The notes under the pieces were generated by a model. That model was not told where the DNA came from. It saw only the letters and a program-made list of their open reading frames with translations, and did no database searches. 64,000 nucleotides of DNA from Paraniabella hibiscisoli. GTDB lineage: Bacteria; Bacteroidota; Bacteroidia; Chitinophagales; Chitinophagaceae. Each line of letters starts with the position of its first letter. Position 1 is the stretch's first letter. The position numbers and the translations under genes are program-made. Location of the stretch: positions 4,278,001 to 4,342,000 of the forward strand of contig NZ_JAKWBK010000001.1 in the NCBI RefSeq assembly GCF_022512515.1, written 5' to 3'. This document shows, one piece after another, positions 51,943 to 63,745 of the stretch.

Positions 51943-52273
51943 TATCAACAGGTATTCCTAAATCAACCTCACTCACTAGGCTGATGCATAAGAACTAAGC
52001 CAAACATTATTTTATTCTGGTCGAACATAGAAATTTCTTTTGATGGTTTTACTGCCGGTACAATGTATAAGTGAATGGGCTGCCTATCTCCGGTAAATCT
52101 CCCGGAGTACTACTGAAGCAGTCTCTTGCTTTAACTGAAAAGTAAGGATTACATTTAGTGTTGTGCTCCGGTATGCCTTTAAAAATGAAGCTGATATTAA
52201 ATGATACGGCTGTCAACCAGGTAGTCCGAATCTTCTGCTGTGTAACACAGCTGAAACAATACATCAAACCGCA
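51943..52273. other. Intergenic region with a possible gene fragment
   Basis: About 330 bp between MBL and GNAT genes. A minus-strand frame at 52049-52267 encodes 72 residues including NPYFSVKARDCFSSTPGDLP. It may be part of a decayed or frame-broken gene, but no family is evident, so it is not called. No terminator seen. Confidence 0.3.
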
Positions 52274-52720
52274 CTATTTCCACCAGTAATAATAATTGTG
52301 CAACGCATCATACTGGAACCCACAACGGGGATACAGGGAATTGCCTATATCGTTTGTTTTTTCAGTTTCAAGCATCAGTCCGCAGGCACCTGTTTCTTCA
52401 CACCATTGCTTACTACGATTAATTAATGCAATAGATAAATTTTTTCCCCTGAAGTCTGGGTGTACGAATAAATCGCTTAAGAGCCATTGTTTTTGTAGTT
52501 TGATGTAGTGAAATAGTTTATACAATTGAACAAATCCAACAGGTTTACCAGCTACCACTGCCAGAAAGATGTCTGATTCACTGTTTAGAAATCTATCTTT
52601 TAGGAATAACCTGCCTTTTTCGAAATCCGGTTGCTGGCGATAAAAGATACGATACTGGTTAAACAGGTCAGCTGTTTCATCAAGATCCTCCAGCGTTGCT
52701 TTTCTGATTTCATAATTCAT
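52274..52720 (-). CDS. GNAT family N-acetyltransferase
   Basis: Intact, about 148 residues from ATG 52720 (MNYEIRKATLEDLDE). This start fits the family better than one 23 codons upstream. The acetyl-CoA site is in WLLSDLFVHPDFRGKNLSIALIN (V-x-x-x-x-R-G-K/x-x-S/A-x-x-L motif A). The ending LYPRCGFQYDALHNYYYWW is typical for small-molecule or aminoglycoside-like GNATs. Substrate unknown. Stands alone. Confidence 0.87.
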   Translation of the reverse strand: MNYEIRKATLEDLDETADLFNQYRIFYRQQPDFEKGRLFLKDRFLNSESDIFLAVVAGKPVGFVQLYKLFHYIKLQKQWLLSDLFVHPDFRGKNLSIALINRSKQWCEETGACGLMLETEKTNDIGNSLYPRCGFQYDALHNYYYWWK

Positions 52721-53145
52721 GCTATATAATTTTGATTGGTAAGTTGTAAAGATACCTTCGGCCTGGGGAAGCGATCTGGTCCAGATCAATCATATCCCGG
52801 TGATCCAGCATGTGTGATACTATCGTTGTTATGGTTTGTTAAATATGCTTAAAGCTACATTTGTTTGTAGTGTCCAAACCGGTACAGATGGTCGGCTGAA
52901 TATTGCCATTAAAACAACAAGCCCATAAGCAACCGCCTCTCTCGTACCAGTACCCGAGTAGAAGCCGAGATGCCAGGCGCCTCAAAGCATGCAGACCGGA
53001 TTATTGTAAAAAGCCTGTTTTAAAAGTGTGAACAGTTTGTGATACATTTTACGGTTGAAAATGATACAGACACAGCCGGTTAACGTAATATTGCAGCATC
53101 GTTTGTCAATAAGTTTTACCGGAGGTTTAAATACTGAATGTGTCA
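52721..53145. other. Intergenic region upstream of HTCS2
   Basis: About 425 bp between the divergent GNAT and HTCS2 starts, probably holding both promoters. TACATTTT near 53043 is a one-mismatch -7 element for HTCS2 without a good -33 box. No gene, RNA or repeat recognised. Confidence 0.35.
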
Positions 53146-56100
53146 ATGAAAAGTTTACATTTGTGGGTGGTGATCTGTTGTTTTTTGATCTCCCATGTTA
53201 TTTCCGGTCAGCCAATATCAAGCACTACCGAAAACAGATATTTTAGAACTATTTCTGTTGATCAGGGATTATCGCAGAGCACTGTCTTTGTAGTGCAGCA
53301 GGATCTTCAGGGTTTTATGTGGATAGGCACACAGGATGGGCTGAATCGCTACGATGGTAAAACCTTTACGATATTCAGGCCCGATAAAAAATATCAACAC
53401 AGCCTTTTTTCCAATTATATCAGGAGCTTATATACCCATAAGGATGGCATGTTATGGATTGGCGGTAATAAAGGTGTTAGTTGTTACAATTACAAAAAAG
53501 AACAATTTGATAACTATCCTTTGACAGTAAAGCCCGGTGAGTGGTTTGTTTCGGGCATTACAGCCGGCCGTGATAATAAGCTATGGGTTGCTGCCAATTC
53601 AGGTGAGCTGTATTACTATGATGACGCTTCTAATCGATTTATATCTTTTTCTTACAGGGTTAATGGTACTCCGTTTAATACCATTCAACAGCTACTTTTT
53701 ATCAACGGCTTTTTATACCTGGCAACGGACAAGGGTGTATATCAACTCGATCTTACTACAAAAACAGCAAAAGCAATTCAACCGGTGCAAATCAATGCAC
53801 GAATTAACGCGATGTTGCAACAGGGCGATTTATTGTGGATGGGATCTGAAAACGGTGGCTTGTTGTGCCTGAACCTGAAGAATAACCAGGTTGTAAAATA
53901 TTTGCATCAACCACAGGCAGCAAATAGCCTGATAGATAATGATATCCGTAGCCTGGCCTGGGATCAAACCGGTAATCTTTGGATAGGAACGTTCAGGGGA
54001 CTTTCGATTTTGGACACACGCACCACAACATTCAGTAATTTTGAGCACCAGTCTAACCGGCATCTCACACTGAGCCAGAATTCTGTACGATGCATTTTTA
54101 AAGACCGGCAAAATGGAATGTGGCTGGGAACTTTTTTCGGGGGCTCAATTATTATCATAAAGATGATATTCGCTTCAATATTCTTAGCCAGACCACGGGT
54201 AACGTATTGCTAAACGACCAGGTAGTTAATGTGATTAGTGAAGATCCCGCCGGGAAGATCTGGATAGGAACCAATGATAAAGGCGTGAACATCTGGGACA
54301 GGAAAGCGAACCAACTCATGTATTTATCTCATACGGAGAACAATCCTAACAGTATCAGCTCGAACAATATCAAGGCAATTGCATTTGATGGGGGAAACGC
54401 CCTGGTTGGCACATTCAACGCCGGCCTCAACATAATAGAGAAGAATACAGGTGCTGTAAAAAATACCTGCACGATCCTTTGAATCCTCTTTCAGTGAGCA
54501 GCGACATGGTTCACGCTTTGCTTTACGACCGGCAGGGAAGAACCTGGGTGGGCACCCGTTCAGGACTCAATAATTTCGACAGGCAGCAGGGCCGATTTAC
54601 AAAATTTGAACAGGACCCCGTGGGCAGGCAGTTGAGTTCAGAAGGTATTACCTCACTGCTACAGGATAGAAAAGGGCGGATATGGATAGGTACCATCAAT
54701 GGTATTAATGCGCTTAGCGCCGATTTGAACCATCTTAAAGTTTTCTCTGGCAATACACTTTCCAATGAACTGGTAAACTGCATTGCAGAAGATCAGCAAG
54801 GCCGCATCTGGGCAGGTACAAGAGATGGGTTAAATCTTTTTGATGAGCAGCAGCATCGATTTATTCCTTACACGGGTGCAGATAATTCCATCCAGGGAGC
54901 TATATCCGGCATCCAGCCCGATGACCAGGGCAGTGTCTGGGTATCTACCAGCAAAGGCCTGATCAAGCTTTACGACAGCTTCAGGAAATTGCAGGTGTTT
55001 AATAATTACACGGGCATGGGTAACATGCAGTTTAGTTTGCCTGCCTTCTGCAAAACTGCAGATGGGTTGGTGCTGTTTGGCGGCATAAACGGCCTCATCT
55101 ATTTTTATCCCCAGGCTATTCAGTTAAAGCCCTTTGACCTTCGCGTTAGTTTTACCGGCCTTGATATTTTGAATGCACGTGTTGTCCCCGGCAGCAGTTA
55201 CAATGTACTGGACCAGTCAATTAATAAGGCCAAAAGTTTGCGCCTTTCACATGAGCATAAACAGTTTACGGTATATTTTAGTACGTTCAATTATATCGCC
55301 CCGGCAAGTATTCAATATCGTTACCGGTTAAACGGCTTTGACAACGACTGGCAGCTATGCGATAATATTCCCAAAGCAGTGTATACGAACCTGAAGCCGG
55401 GTAGCTATACACTGGAAGTTCAGGCTACTGGACCGCTGGGAGAGCAGAGCCCGGTTCGTTCACTGTCTATCAGGGTACAGCCTCCCTGGTGGCGAAGCAA
55501 CATTTTTATACCGCCCTCATATTGGTATTGGGCGCTTTAGGGTTTATCGCTTATCGCGTTATCAGGGAGCGCGTTAAAGCAAAAGCCGCTTTGAGAAAGG
55601 AGCGGAATGACAGGGAAAGGTCAGAGCACCTGAACCAGATGAAAATGGATTTTTCACGAATATCTCGCACGAATTTAAAACACCGCTAACCCTTATTGTG
55701 GCGCCACTGGAGGAAATGCTCCATAGTTCGGTTCCGGAGAAAAAGTCAGGAAGTATCACGAGCGTATGCTCAACAATGCCCAACGATTGTATCAACTCGT
55801 AGATCAGTCGATGGATTTCAGGAAAACTGAACACGGTTTGAAGAAGCTCGAATTGGCCGAAGGCGATATTGTTGGGTTTATGCGGGATATTTATGCATCC
55901 TTCCTGGAACTGTCGAGGCAAAAAATATTAAATACACTTTCAAAGCTAACCGGCCCGATTTTACCTGTTATTTTGATAGGGATGCCATTGAAAAAATATG
56001 CAATAATCTTTTATCAAATGCCTTTAAGTATACCCGTCCCGGTGATACGGTGGTATTAGGTTTCGAACAGCAAAATGACCAGATGCTGCTAACGGTAAGC

Positions 56101-57195
56101 GATACCGGCCTGGGTATTGCATCTGCTGACCATGAACGGGTCTTTGAGCGATTCTACCAGGTGAATTATTCCGACTCCAATTGGGGCTCGGGTGTAGGCC
56201 TGGCATTTGCAAAAAGCCTGGCAGAGTTACACCGCGGTACAATAGCTCTTGAAAGTGAGCCTGATAAGGGAACCGTCTTTACTGTCCGGCTACCTGTAAC
56301 CCACGGTGAGCATGGGAGTGAGGAAATGAACAACAGCCACTACTATAGTTTGTTGGTGGATAATTATGCTGCTCCTGTTACGGATACGGATGATACAGAC
56401 GAGTATGAGGCGCGGCAATAGCTGCAACTAATTTGCAACACTTGTTGATAGTGGACGACAATGTTCAGATTGTAGATTACCTGGCGGGATATTTTGAGAA
56501 TCAATTCAGCGTAACCCGGGCGTATGACGGGCAGGAAGCCTTTCAACGGGTAGAAGAGCAGGCGCGGATATTATCATTTGTGATGTAATGATGCCGGGCA
56601 CTGATGGGATACAGTTTTGTAAAAAGATCAAAAAAATATTATCACCTGTCATATACCCGTTATATTGCTGACGGCTAAAAGTGAACCTGCCCACCAGGTA
56701 AAGGGTCTGGAAGCAGGTGCTGACGATTATGTTACCAAGCCGTTTTCCCTTCCGGTATTGGATGCCAAGGTACAGAACATTCTACGGTCGAGGAGGCGTT
56801 TAAAAGAGTATTATTCCTCGGCAACAGAAATTGTTCCGGAAAATATAGCCCTCAATACCCTGGATGAAGAATTTTTACGTAAAGCAATCACCATTGTAGA
56901 AGAGAGTTTGAGCGATCCTGAGTTTTCTGTGCAGAAGTTTAGCCGGAATATTGGTATGAGCCGATCCAGTCTCTATCTAAAGCTAAAAGCTATAACCGGT
57001 GAATCTACTACCGATTTTATCAAGCGTATCAAATTTAAAAAGGCGGCAGAGCTACTGGAAACTAAAGCGCATTCTGTTACAGAGGTTGCTTACATGTCAG
57101 GGTTCAGTTCCCTATCTTACTTTTCAACATCATTTAAGCAATACTATGGTGTTTTGCCCACTGAATACATATCTGGCAAGCATACCCAGTCCTGA
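53146..57195 (+). CDS. Hybrid two-component system regulator HTCS2, frameshifted
   Basis: About 1350 residues with the full HTCS layout. From ATG 53146: signal peptide (LWVVICCFLISHVISGQ), then Reg_prop propeller blades (GFMWIGTQDGLNRYDGKTF; GNLWIGTFRGLSILD; GRIWIGTINGINAL). A Y_Y_Y domain and a membrane helix (ALILVLGALGFIAYRV near 55510) follow. The kinase has the His in NISHEFKTPLTL (near 55665), an N-box NNLLSNAFKYT and a G2 box GSGVGLAF. The receiver has Asp in DVMMPGTDG (near 56585), and an AraC HTH ends at 57195. At least eight frame changes lie near 54145, 54467, 55490, 55650, 55748, 55935, 56415 and 56545. Next to ROK kinase and the PL8 operon, it probably senses a glycosaminoglycan disaccharide. 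Confidence 0.87.
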
Positions 57196-57325
57196 ACGAA
57201 TAAAAATCAACCATATCTAAATAAATAAAACCATCTTTAAAGTTCGCTTCTTGCCGCATGATGTTACTTTGAGGTAGAGGAAATAATTGTTTTCCTCAAT
57301 ATTTATTACATAAAAACCGACAGGA

Positions 57326-58261
57326 ATGTATGCCATTGCCATTGACGTAGGTAGTACTTATTTAAGATGCGGCCTTATTAGCTTAAAGGGTGAGATAGCT
57401 TATTCGTTTAAAATGCCCTCAAAAGATGTGTTAACCGAAGGAGAAATAATTGCGTTAATAAATGTGGCGATTCGAAAATGTGCCGGTGCTGCCGATGGCA
57501 AAATCCTGGGCGTGGGCATCGGGTTTCCGGGTATTGTTGAAAATAATGTAATTCTTGGCGGTGCAGATAATCTGCCCGGTTTTCATCATGTAAATCTGGG
57601 GGCTGTAATTGCAGCATCAACCGGCTTAAATGTTATAGTAGACAATGATGCTAATATGATGGCCTGGGGAGAGATGCAGTTTGGTGCAGGTAAAAACTGC
57701 TCAGATGCCGTTTTTCTCAGTTTAGGAACAGGTATCGGAGGGAGTGCTATCATCAATAACAAATTGTATGGCGGTTACCGGAATAAGGGGACAGAATTCG
57801 GTCATATTATCATCAACTTTGACGGGCCTTCCTGTTCCTGTGGCGGCCGGGGCTGTTTTGAAGCTTATGCTTCTATTAAGGCGCTGATGCAGGACTACTC
57901 AAGGTTGAAAGGTATTGACAGTCCTGAAGTAAACAGGGAGCTGATCGCTGCCAAATATTTGACAGGCGAAGCTGCAGCAGTAGAAGTAATGGAAAGGCAT
58001 TTTGAGTATATGGCCATTGGCATTACCAGCCTGATCCATATTTTCAGTCCTCAAAAAATGATCATTGGCGGGGGACTTTCGGACGGTACCGGTTTCTATG
58101 AGAAAGAAATCAGCAGCCGTGTGGCGAAACGGGTAATGCCTGATGCATTTACTAATTCCATGATTGTACGTGCCGGGATGGGAAACGAAGCTTGTCTTTT
58201 AGGATGCGCCAGCCGTGTTTTTGCTACGCCCATGCTCTTGAGCTCCAATGAGCGGGCTTGA
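57326..58261 (+). CDS. ROK family sugar kinase (glucokinase/N-acetylhexosamine kinase)
   Basis: Intact, 311 residues. The ATP-phosphate motif is AIDVGSTYLRCGLIS. The sugar-binding and catalytic segment is GVGIGFPGIVENN with VDNDANMMAWGE, where the Asp of NDAN is the base. SLGTGIGGSAII and the ROK zinc signature CSCGGRGCFEAYAS follow, and GTEFGHI supplies a sugar ligand. ROK members phosphorylate glucose, GlcNAc or ManNAc. Co-localisation with nagB and a glycosaminoglycan lyase makes an N-acetylhexosamine plausible. It starts 130 nt after HTCS2 and is convergent with sulfatase 6. Confidence 0.9.
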   Translation: MYAIAIDVGSTYLRCGLISLKGEIAYSFKMPSKDVLTEGEIIALINVAIRKCAGAADGKILGVGIGFPGIVENNVILGGADNLPGFHHVNLGAVIAASTGLNVIVDNDANMMAWGEMQFGAGKNCSDAVFLSLGTGIGGSAIINNKLYGGYRNKGTEFGHIIINFDGPSCSCGGRGCFEAYASIKALMQDYSRLKGIDSPEVNRELIAAKYLTGEAAAVEVMERHFEYMAIGITSLIHIFSPQKMIIGGGLSDGTGFYEKEISSRVAKRVMPDAFTNSMIVRAGMGNEACLLGCASRVFATPMLLSSNERA

Positions 58262-58290
58262 TAAGGCAGGAAATAACAGGTACATACAGA

Positions 58291-59653
58291 TCATAATAAC
58301 TTCTCAAACGAATCGCCATTCTTCCTGCACCATGTACCAAGGTATTGACGCATTTGTTGTAGTTGCTTTTTATATTTTGGCTTTACAGCCAGGTTATCCA
58401 TTTCGCCCGGATCTTTTTGCAGGTCAAATAACTGTTCCCGTATTTGTCCTTTGCTATATACAATATATTTAAGGTTCTTAGTGATCACTGCACGCCCGCT
58501 GATGCCCAGCAATACATCGTTATCGGCAAAATCTGTTTCTATTACAAGAGTGTCCCGCAATATCGCGGCTGGGTTATTTAATCTTTTACTGATGTCTGCA
58601 CCTTTCAGATAAGCAGGTGCCTTTATGCCCGCGAATCCGCAAATGGTGGGAATGATATCCGTGCCATTACATACCAGGGATTCATCAGTTTTCGATTGCC
58701 AGCTGTTCAGCTTAGATAGGATAAACGGAACACGGGCAGACTCTTCATATAGTACCTGTTTCTGATTCCAGGAGTGGGCTGCATAACCATCACCATGGTC
58801 TGCGGTGAAAAGAATGATCGTATTTTTTCGATGCCATATTTTGAAAGTGAGGACAGTACCATTTCAATATATTGATCTACTTTTTCCACCAGGCGGTTAT
58901 AAGCCCAGCGATATTGTCTCCATTGATCACCCGTCCAGTTTACCGAAGGGTAAGTACGTACATTAGAGGCCTGCTGATCACGTACAATTTTTGGCTCATT
59001 GGCCGGGATAGCCCAGTTAGCGGGTAGCTGCGGGCATTGATGGGGAGGAGGAGCTGCGGCCAATACATCCATTTTTAACGCGTCTCCACGGGCCCATTCA
59101 CAAATATCATGCGGGTTTAAAAAAGAAGCTACCAGTAAAAAGGTTGATCCTTATGCTCCTTAATAAACCGGGCGCAGTAGGAGGGTGTAGCTGCATCATT
59201 GTAATCCTGGAACTTAGTATTTTGTATAAAATCAAAACCATGCTGGCTGATCTTTTCCGCCGGTACCGGCAAATGCCATTTGCCCACATAGCCTGTTTGA
59301 TAGCCTCCTTCCTTAAAGATCTTTCCCATCATCAGCAGGCTATCCGGCCACTGGCCATCTTTTTCAGGGGCATTACCAATAAAGCCTGTTTCAAAAGGCA
59401 TTTTGCCACTGAATATAGAACTACGGGAGGGAGTGCATAGGGGTTGAGCACAATAAGCCCTTGTAAAGCGCACACCATTTGCCGCCAGCCGGTCCATCGC
59501 CGGAGTATGCAGGTCTTTGTTTCCCGCATGGCTCATAGCATCGGCGGTTTGCTGATCGGTCATAATGATCAGGATATTGGGGCGACTGTTCTGCTGGCCC
59601 CGGGCCATCACGTTGCAAAGAACCGTCAGGGCTAATAACAACCATCTATGCAT
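58291..59653 (-). CDS. Exported S1 family sulfatase 6, two frameshifts
   Basis: About 453 residues. The signal peptide (HRWLLLALTVLCNVMARGQ) is followed by the metal site MTDQQTADAMS, the formylglycine motif LCTPSRSSIFSGKMP, GYVGKWHLP, then after a shift FLLVASFLNPHDICEW and LFTADHGDGYAAHSW (metal-binding Asp-His). Frame changes lie near 59130 (T run) and 58825 (A run). It ends RKNGDSFEKLL at 58291. The DQQ and ADHG variants are typical of S1 branches that include heparan and iduronate sulfatases, but no subfamily is claimed. It is the last gene of the minus-strand operon, 83 nt after the PL8 lyase. Confidence 0.85.
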
Positions 59654-59736
59654 ATAATGATATTTAAATACTCAATAGTTAAAGGTTTAAGGTAAAAACT
59701 GCAACTGCTTTAAACTTTGAACCTGTTACCTTTAAA

Positions 59737-62700
59737 TTAATCTTCTCCCTCTGTGCTTTCTCCGCGATGCTGCAATGGCAGATCAATACTTGCTCCATCT
59801 TTACAGAAGATGGAAAGGATCGTATGGCCATTTTTTACCATCGAAGAAACCAGCGATGGTATCTGTTGGGTAGCATGCCATTCCCCTTTACTGTTAATGT
59901 AATTACCTTTCCCTTGGCCCAGGCATTGGTAATACTGTCAGGCATATGCGACATATTATGATTCCAGCGGGCTTGTCCTATATCAGGACCGGCAACCGTT
60001 AACAGAAGATGGGTATTGGTCTCTTTAAATTGGGTCAATACAGGCGCATCGCTTTTAATCAACAGTCCACCTTTTAATACGGTATTGGGTTCAAACACGG
60101 CATAAGCCGTGATGCCGGTAGAAATGTGATGGATACTATGCGCTATATGGTCCTTCTGCAATATTTTATAAGTTTTGGATTGAAGATAGCGGTTGGGTTG
60201 CTGGTTGTGTAACAGGATGATATACTCATAACCAACTCCGGCGGGACTGGTACCATGATCCAGCCAGGCTTTCAGGTAAGCGCCTTCCACCGGGCTATAG
60301 CCGCACTCTTCCATTGGTAAGATTGTTGTTCAGCCTGTACCCAACGGATGGCCTGTCCTTTAGGGATAATATATTGAAGTCCGTTTTGATCTGTAAAGTA
60401 ACCCCCATCTGCTTTTTGTAGGGTTGGTGAAGTGATAACCTTACCATTAAAATAATTAGGTCGTTTTTCGTTGGCCTGGTATTGAAAAAGTGTTGTTACG
60501 GTATTGTACCGGCTGTCGCTGTTGCGGATACCTGAGCCCAGGCAAATGATCTCATCGTCTATAAAAAACCAGGATTTCCGGGCCCGGAAACTGTTGTCAA
60601 AAAGAGACCGGTCTGTATCTGGAAAAACATCATCTCTCAGATCCAACGCGAAAAGACCATTGGTTTCTTGTTTTAAACCACTTGCAACCACACTTTCTGA
60701 AAAGTTGCGGTGTTTGCCTTCCACGTATTTTTCATCTGCCTGCGGGTAATACAGCACTTTATCTGCCGGTAGCTTTTTGGTAGTGGCACCAGGAAGCATG
60801 GACCAGTCAAACCCTTCATTTAATGCCAGCCCCATACCATCAAAACCATCTTTCTCATCACCTTGTGCCGTAACCAGCATACCGTGGCTCAGGTAACGCC
60901 CCATATTGTTTTCTCCCTTACCGCCCTCATAGTCCCACACATACTTATTGTAACCCTTTACCGTAGCAAATGCTTTGCCACGGCGATAAGCGAGCAGGCC
61001 GGAGTAAGGCATTACAGTTACACCATCTGAAGGCTTGTGTTGTATATTGTCCATTTTACGATGCAGGCGTACCATCAAGCTCAGCGTACCATAAGTGCCG
61101 GAATAAGTGAGCGCGGCAGCAGCATTTTATTGATCTCTTCAGGTTTGGCAATGGTGTAAATGTAGTTGTAGAGTGACGCCAGCTCCGGGTCGCGGATGCT
61201 ATCCCCGGCCATACTCATATACGCAAAGGCAGGCATACTGTGACCATCTATAGAACTGTTGCTTAAAGGAAAGCGGCCGCTTACGCCATAATGTATTTGT
61301 ACCCCGTAAGCTATCGCAGCCTGTTGTTTTAATGCTGCTGTCAGGTTATGGGTAGATACAGTACTCATGGCATATTGTGTGCCTTCCAGCAACCAGTGGA
61401 TCAGCGCCATTGTATTTAAAGCGTTGGTACCATACGCATTGAGGTAAGTGCCTCTGTGATGATAAATAGAATAATCAGGCTTAAAGGTGTCGCTGTAGCC
61501 CGGTGAAAAAGATGCTACATAATCCATGTACTGTTGAAACTGCTCCAGCAACTGTTGTTTGCGGGCTCCATCTTCCATCAGTAAAATCGTAATCAGCTTC
61601 ACCATCGCGCCACCGCGCACTTTATCAGAGTTTTCACCGCGCGTGGCATCCAGCTCTAACAAGCTGCCCATGCGTGTATGCCAGATCAGCATATCTAATT
61701 GTGGCTTTAGTTTGTTTTGTGCTTTTAATTCATCCCGCATCAGGAAAATAGCCGTGGCAATAGGCGTTAATCGTATCACATGATCAACGGTTCCGATGGC
61801 GCTTCCGGATGCCCATCCCTGGTCGAGAAAGTAATCCAATGCAGCCAGTAGCTGCTCTTTTGAAGAAGTGCTTTTGTTGATCCGGTAATCTACAGCCAAT
61901 GGAAACAAAAGCGTTTGTGCAACGTTATCAAATACCTGACCCGCTGCAGCCGGGTGCTCGTCGCGGATGGCAAATAAAGGAACGCCGTTGACAGTGCCAT
62001 TTACGCTCTTTATCTTTAATTGGTCGTAGGTGTTTCTTGCTGCTTTTAATTTGCCCTGCATCAAATTTTCTATCCCTGTATTTCGTTGCTTCCAATCTGA
62101 GCTCTGATCTCCCAGTATTAAAAACTCTAAACGTTCGGTGATCCTGCGGCTTTCGGCCGCCAGATCAGTTATATTTACCGGACTATTAAAAACAGCACTG
62201 TTATATGCTTTAAAGGGTTTTAGTATTTCATAGCCGTCAGCAGACCGTAGATTCCGTTTTTTATTTTCGAATTGAAGGTCGGAACTTCTTTTATTCGAGA
62301 CGAAGTTGAGCAAGGTGAGGTGATCAATGAAGAGCTTTCCTTCGTCCTGAGTTACATTTTTCGGGAGTATGACCAACGCCTGCAAGTCATCACTTCCTTT
62401 ATACCCCGGTACCCGGGCGTCTTCCTCAAAGCAAACCCATACTGTTCGCCAGCCGGTAAAATCGAGGTTGACAGAAAATCGATATTTGGGAGCATGCTTT
62501 GCTGTTGCAAGGCTGCTTCCTGCCTGAAAAACCAGCTGACCGGATGTAGGCTTCTTCTGGTACAGCCAGATCTTAATGCCGCCAAATCTGTCCCGGGCAT
62601 AAAACGACGGCTCATACATTTCAGGGATACCTCCGGGGTAAGGCATGCCTGCTTCTTTCAGTCCCCTGAGACCGGTAATTTCCAGTGAGGCATCCTTTTT

Positions 62701-62918
62701 CCAGTTCCAGCAAAGAGAGTGTTGTCCCTCTTTGTAGTGCTCCGATGAAATATGAAGTGTGCTGTTTCGGGCCTGCCAGCTTTCGGTATCTGCATCAGTT
62801 TCAAAACCATACCGCCCCGTAACAATTTTTTCTGCTATCGTGTTTTTTGTGCTACAATACCGGTTGTTGCAAATAATGCCAACATTATTAACAGGTGCAC
62901 TTTTGTCTTTATCTGCAT
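59737..62918 (-). CDS. Exported PL8 polysaccharide lyase, chondroitin-sulfate-ABC-lyase-like, about five frameshifts
   Basis: About 1060 residues, close to chondroitinase ABC I of Proteus vulgaris. The signal peptide starts at ATG 62918 (TKVHLLIMLALFATTGIVAQ). Catalytic positions can be matched by eye. His lies in YHHRGTYLNAYG, with the Tyr of AYG (His501/Tyr508 in ABC I). Arg lies in VSGRFPLS (Arg560), and Glu in KYVWDYEGG before NNMGRYLSHG (Glu653). EGFDWSMLPGATTKKLP and KAWLDHGTS also match the ABC C-terminal sandwich. Frame changes lie near 62862, 61110, 60300 and 59855, with further small slips possible. The end is TAA at plus 59737-59739. It would cleave chondroitin/dermatan sulfate or hyaluronan into unsaturated oligosaccharides. 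Confidence 0.88.
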
Positions 62919-62953
62919 ATATTATTGCGTGGTTTAGTAATTACTTCCAACTT

Positions 62954-63727
62954 TTATGCTTCGGACTGCATGGGTACTTCTGAAAGTTCGGCTGCTGCTT
63001 CCTTGTCCAGTACCCATCTTACCGAAGGCCGTGTTTGCAGGTAGGATGCGGGTATATGCTCATCAACATTAGCTTCTATAGCCTTTTTAATAATAGCTGC
63101 TTTATTTTGTCCCCAGCCTGCAATAATAATTTCCCTTGCCTGCATAATAGTGGATATGCCTACAGTAATAGCTTCTGTAGGAGTAAATGATATGCTGCCA
63201 AAGTCTGCGGCTGCATCCTCAATCGTAATGTTGTGCAAAGACACAAGCCTTGTAATGGTGTCGGCACTAACAGGTGGTTCATTAAAGCCAATATGCCCTG
63301 TGCGACCAATGCCCAATAGTTGTAGGTCGATGCCGCCCGCATTTTTTATCTGGGCTTCGTATCCCCGGCAAAAAGCCGGTATATGGTTTCTGGCCAGGGC
63401 ACCATCGGGTATATGAATATTTTGGGCAGATATATCAATATGGCTAAAAAGATGATGGTGCATAAACCATGCATAACTCTGGTGGCTGGATGGCCGCATG
63501 GGATAATACTCATCCAGGTTAAAAGTCACCACATGCTTGAAGCTAAGGCCTTCAGTTTTATGTATTCTTACCAGCTCCTCATATACTCCAATGGGCGTAC
63601 TACCGGTAGCCAAACCCAATACAACGGGTTTATTCTCTTCCTGTCTGCGTTTTACCAAATTGGCGATATACCGTGCAATGGCCCTGGAGCCTTCCATTTT
63701 ATTATCAAACACTTGTATCTGTCTCAT
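62954..63727 (-). CDS. nagB: Glucosamine-6-phosphate deaminase
   Basis: Intact, 257 residues. It converts glucosamine-6-phosphate to fructose-6-phosphate and ammonia, joining amino-sugar catabolism to glycolysis. Family motifs: VVLGLATGSTPIGVYEELV (phosphate site), VVTFNLDEYYPM (catalytic Asp), GIGRTGHIGFNEPP (His/Glu relay) and ITVGISTIMQAREIII (allosteric/substrate loop). The start at ATG 63727 lies 18 nt after the sulfatase 7 stop, and its stop lies 35 nt before the PL8 start. It is the middle gene of the operon that frees hexosamines from glycosaminoglycan. Confidence 0.95.
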   Translation of the reverse strand: MRQIQVFDNKMEGSRAIARYIANLVKRRQEENKPVVLGLATGSTPIGVYEELVRIHKTEGLSFKHVVTFNLDEYYPMRPSSHQSYAWFMHHHLFSHIDISAQNIHIPDGALARNHIPAFCRGYEAQIKNAGGIDLQLLGIGRTGHIGFNEPPVSADTITRLVSLHNITIEDAAADFGSISFTPTEAITVGISTIMQAREIIIAGWGQNKAAIIKKAIEANVDEHIPASYLQTRPSVRWVLDKEAAAELSEVPMQSEA

Positions 63728-63745
63728 ACCGCTTTTAAAAGTTTA

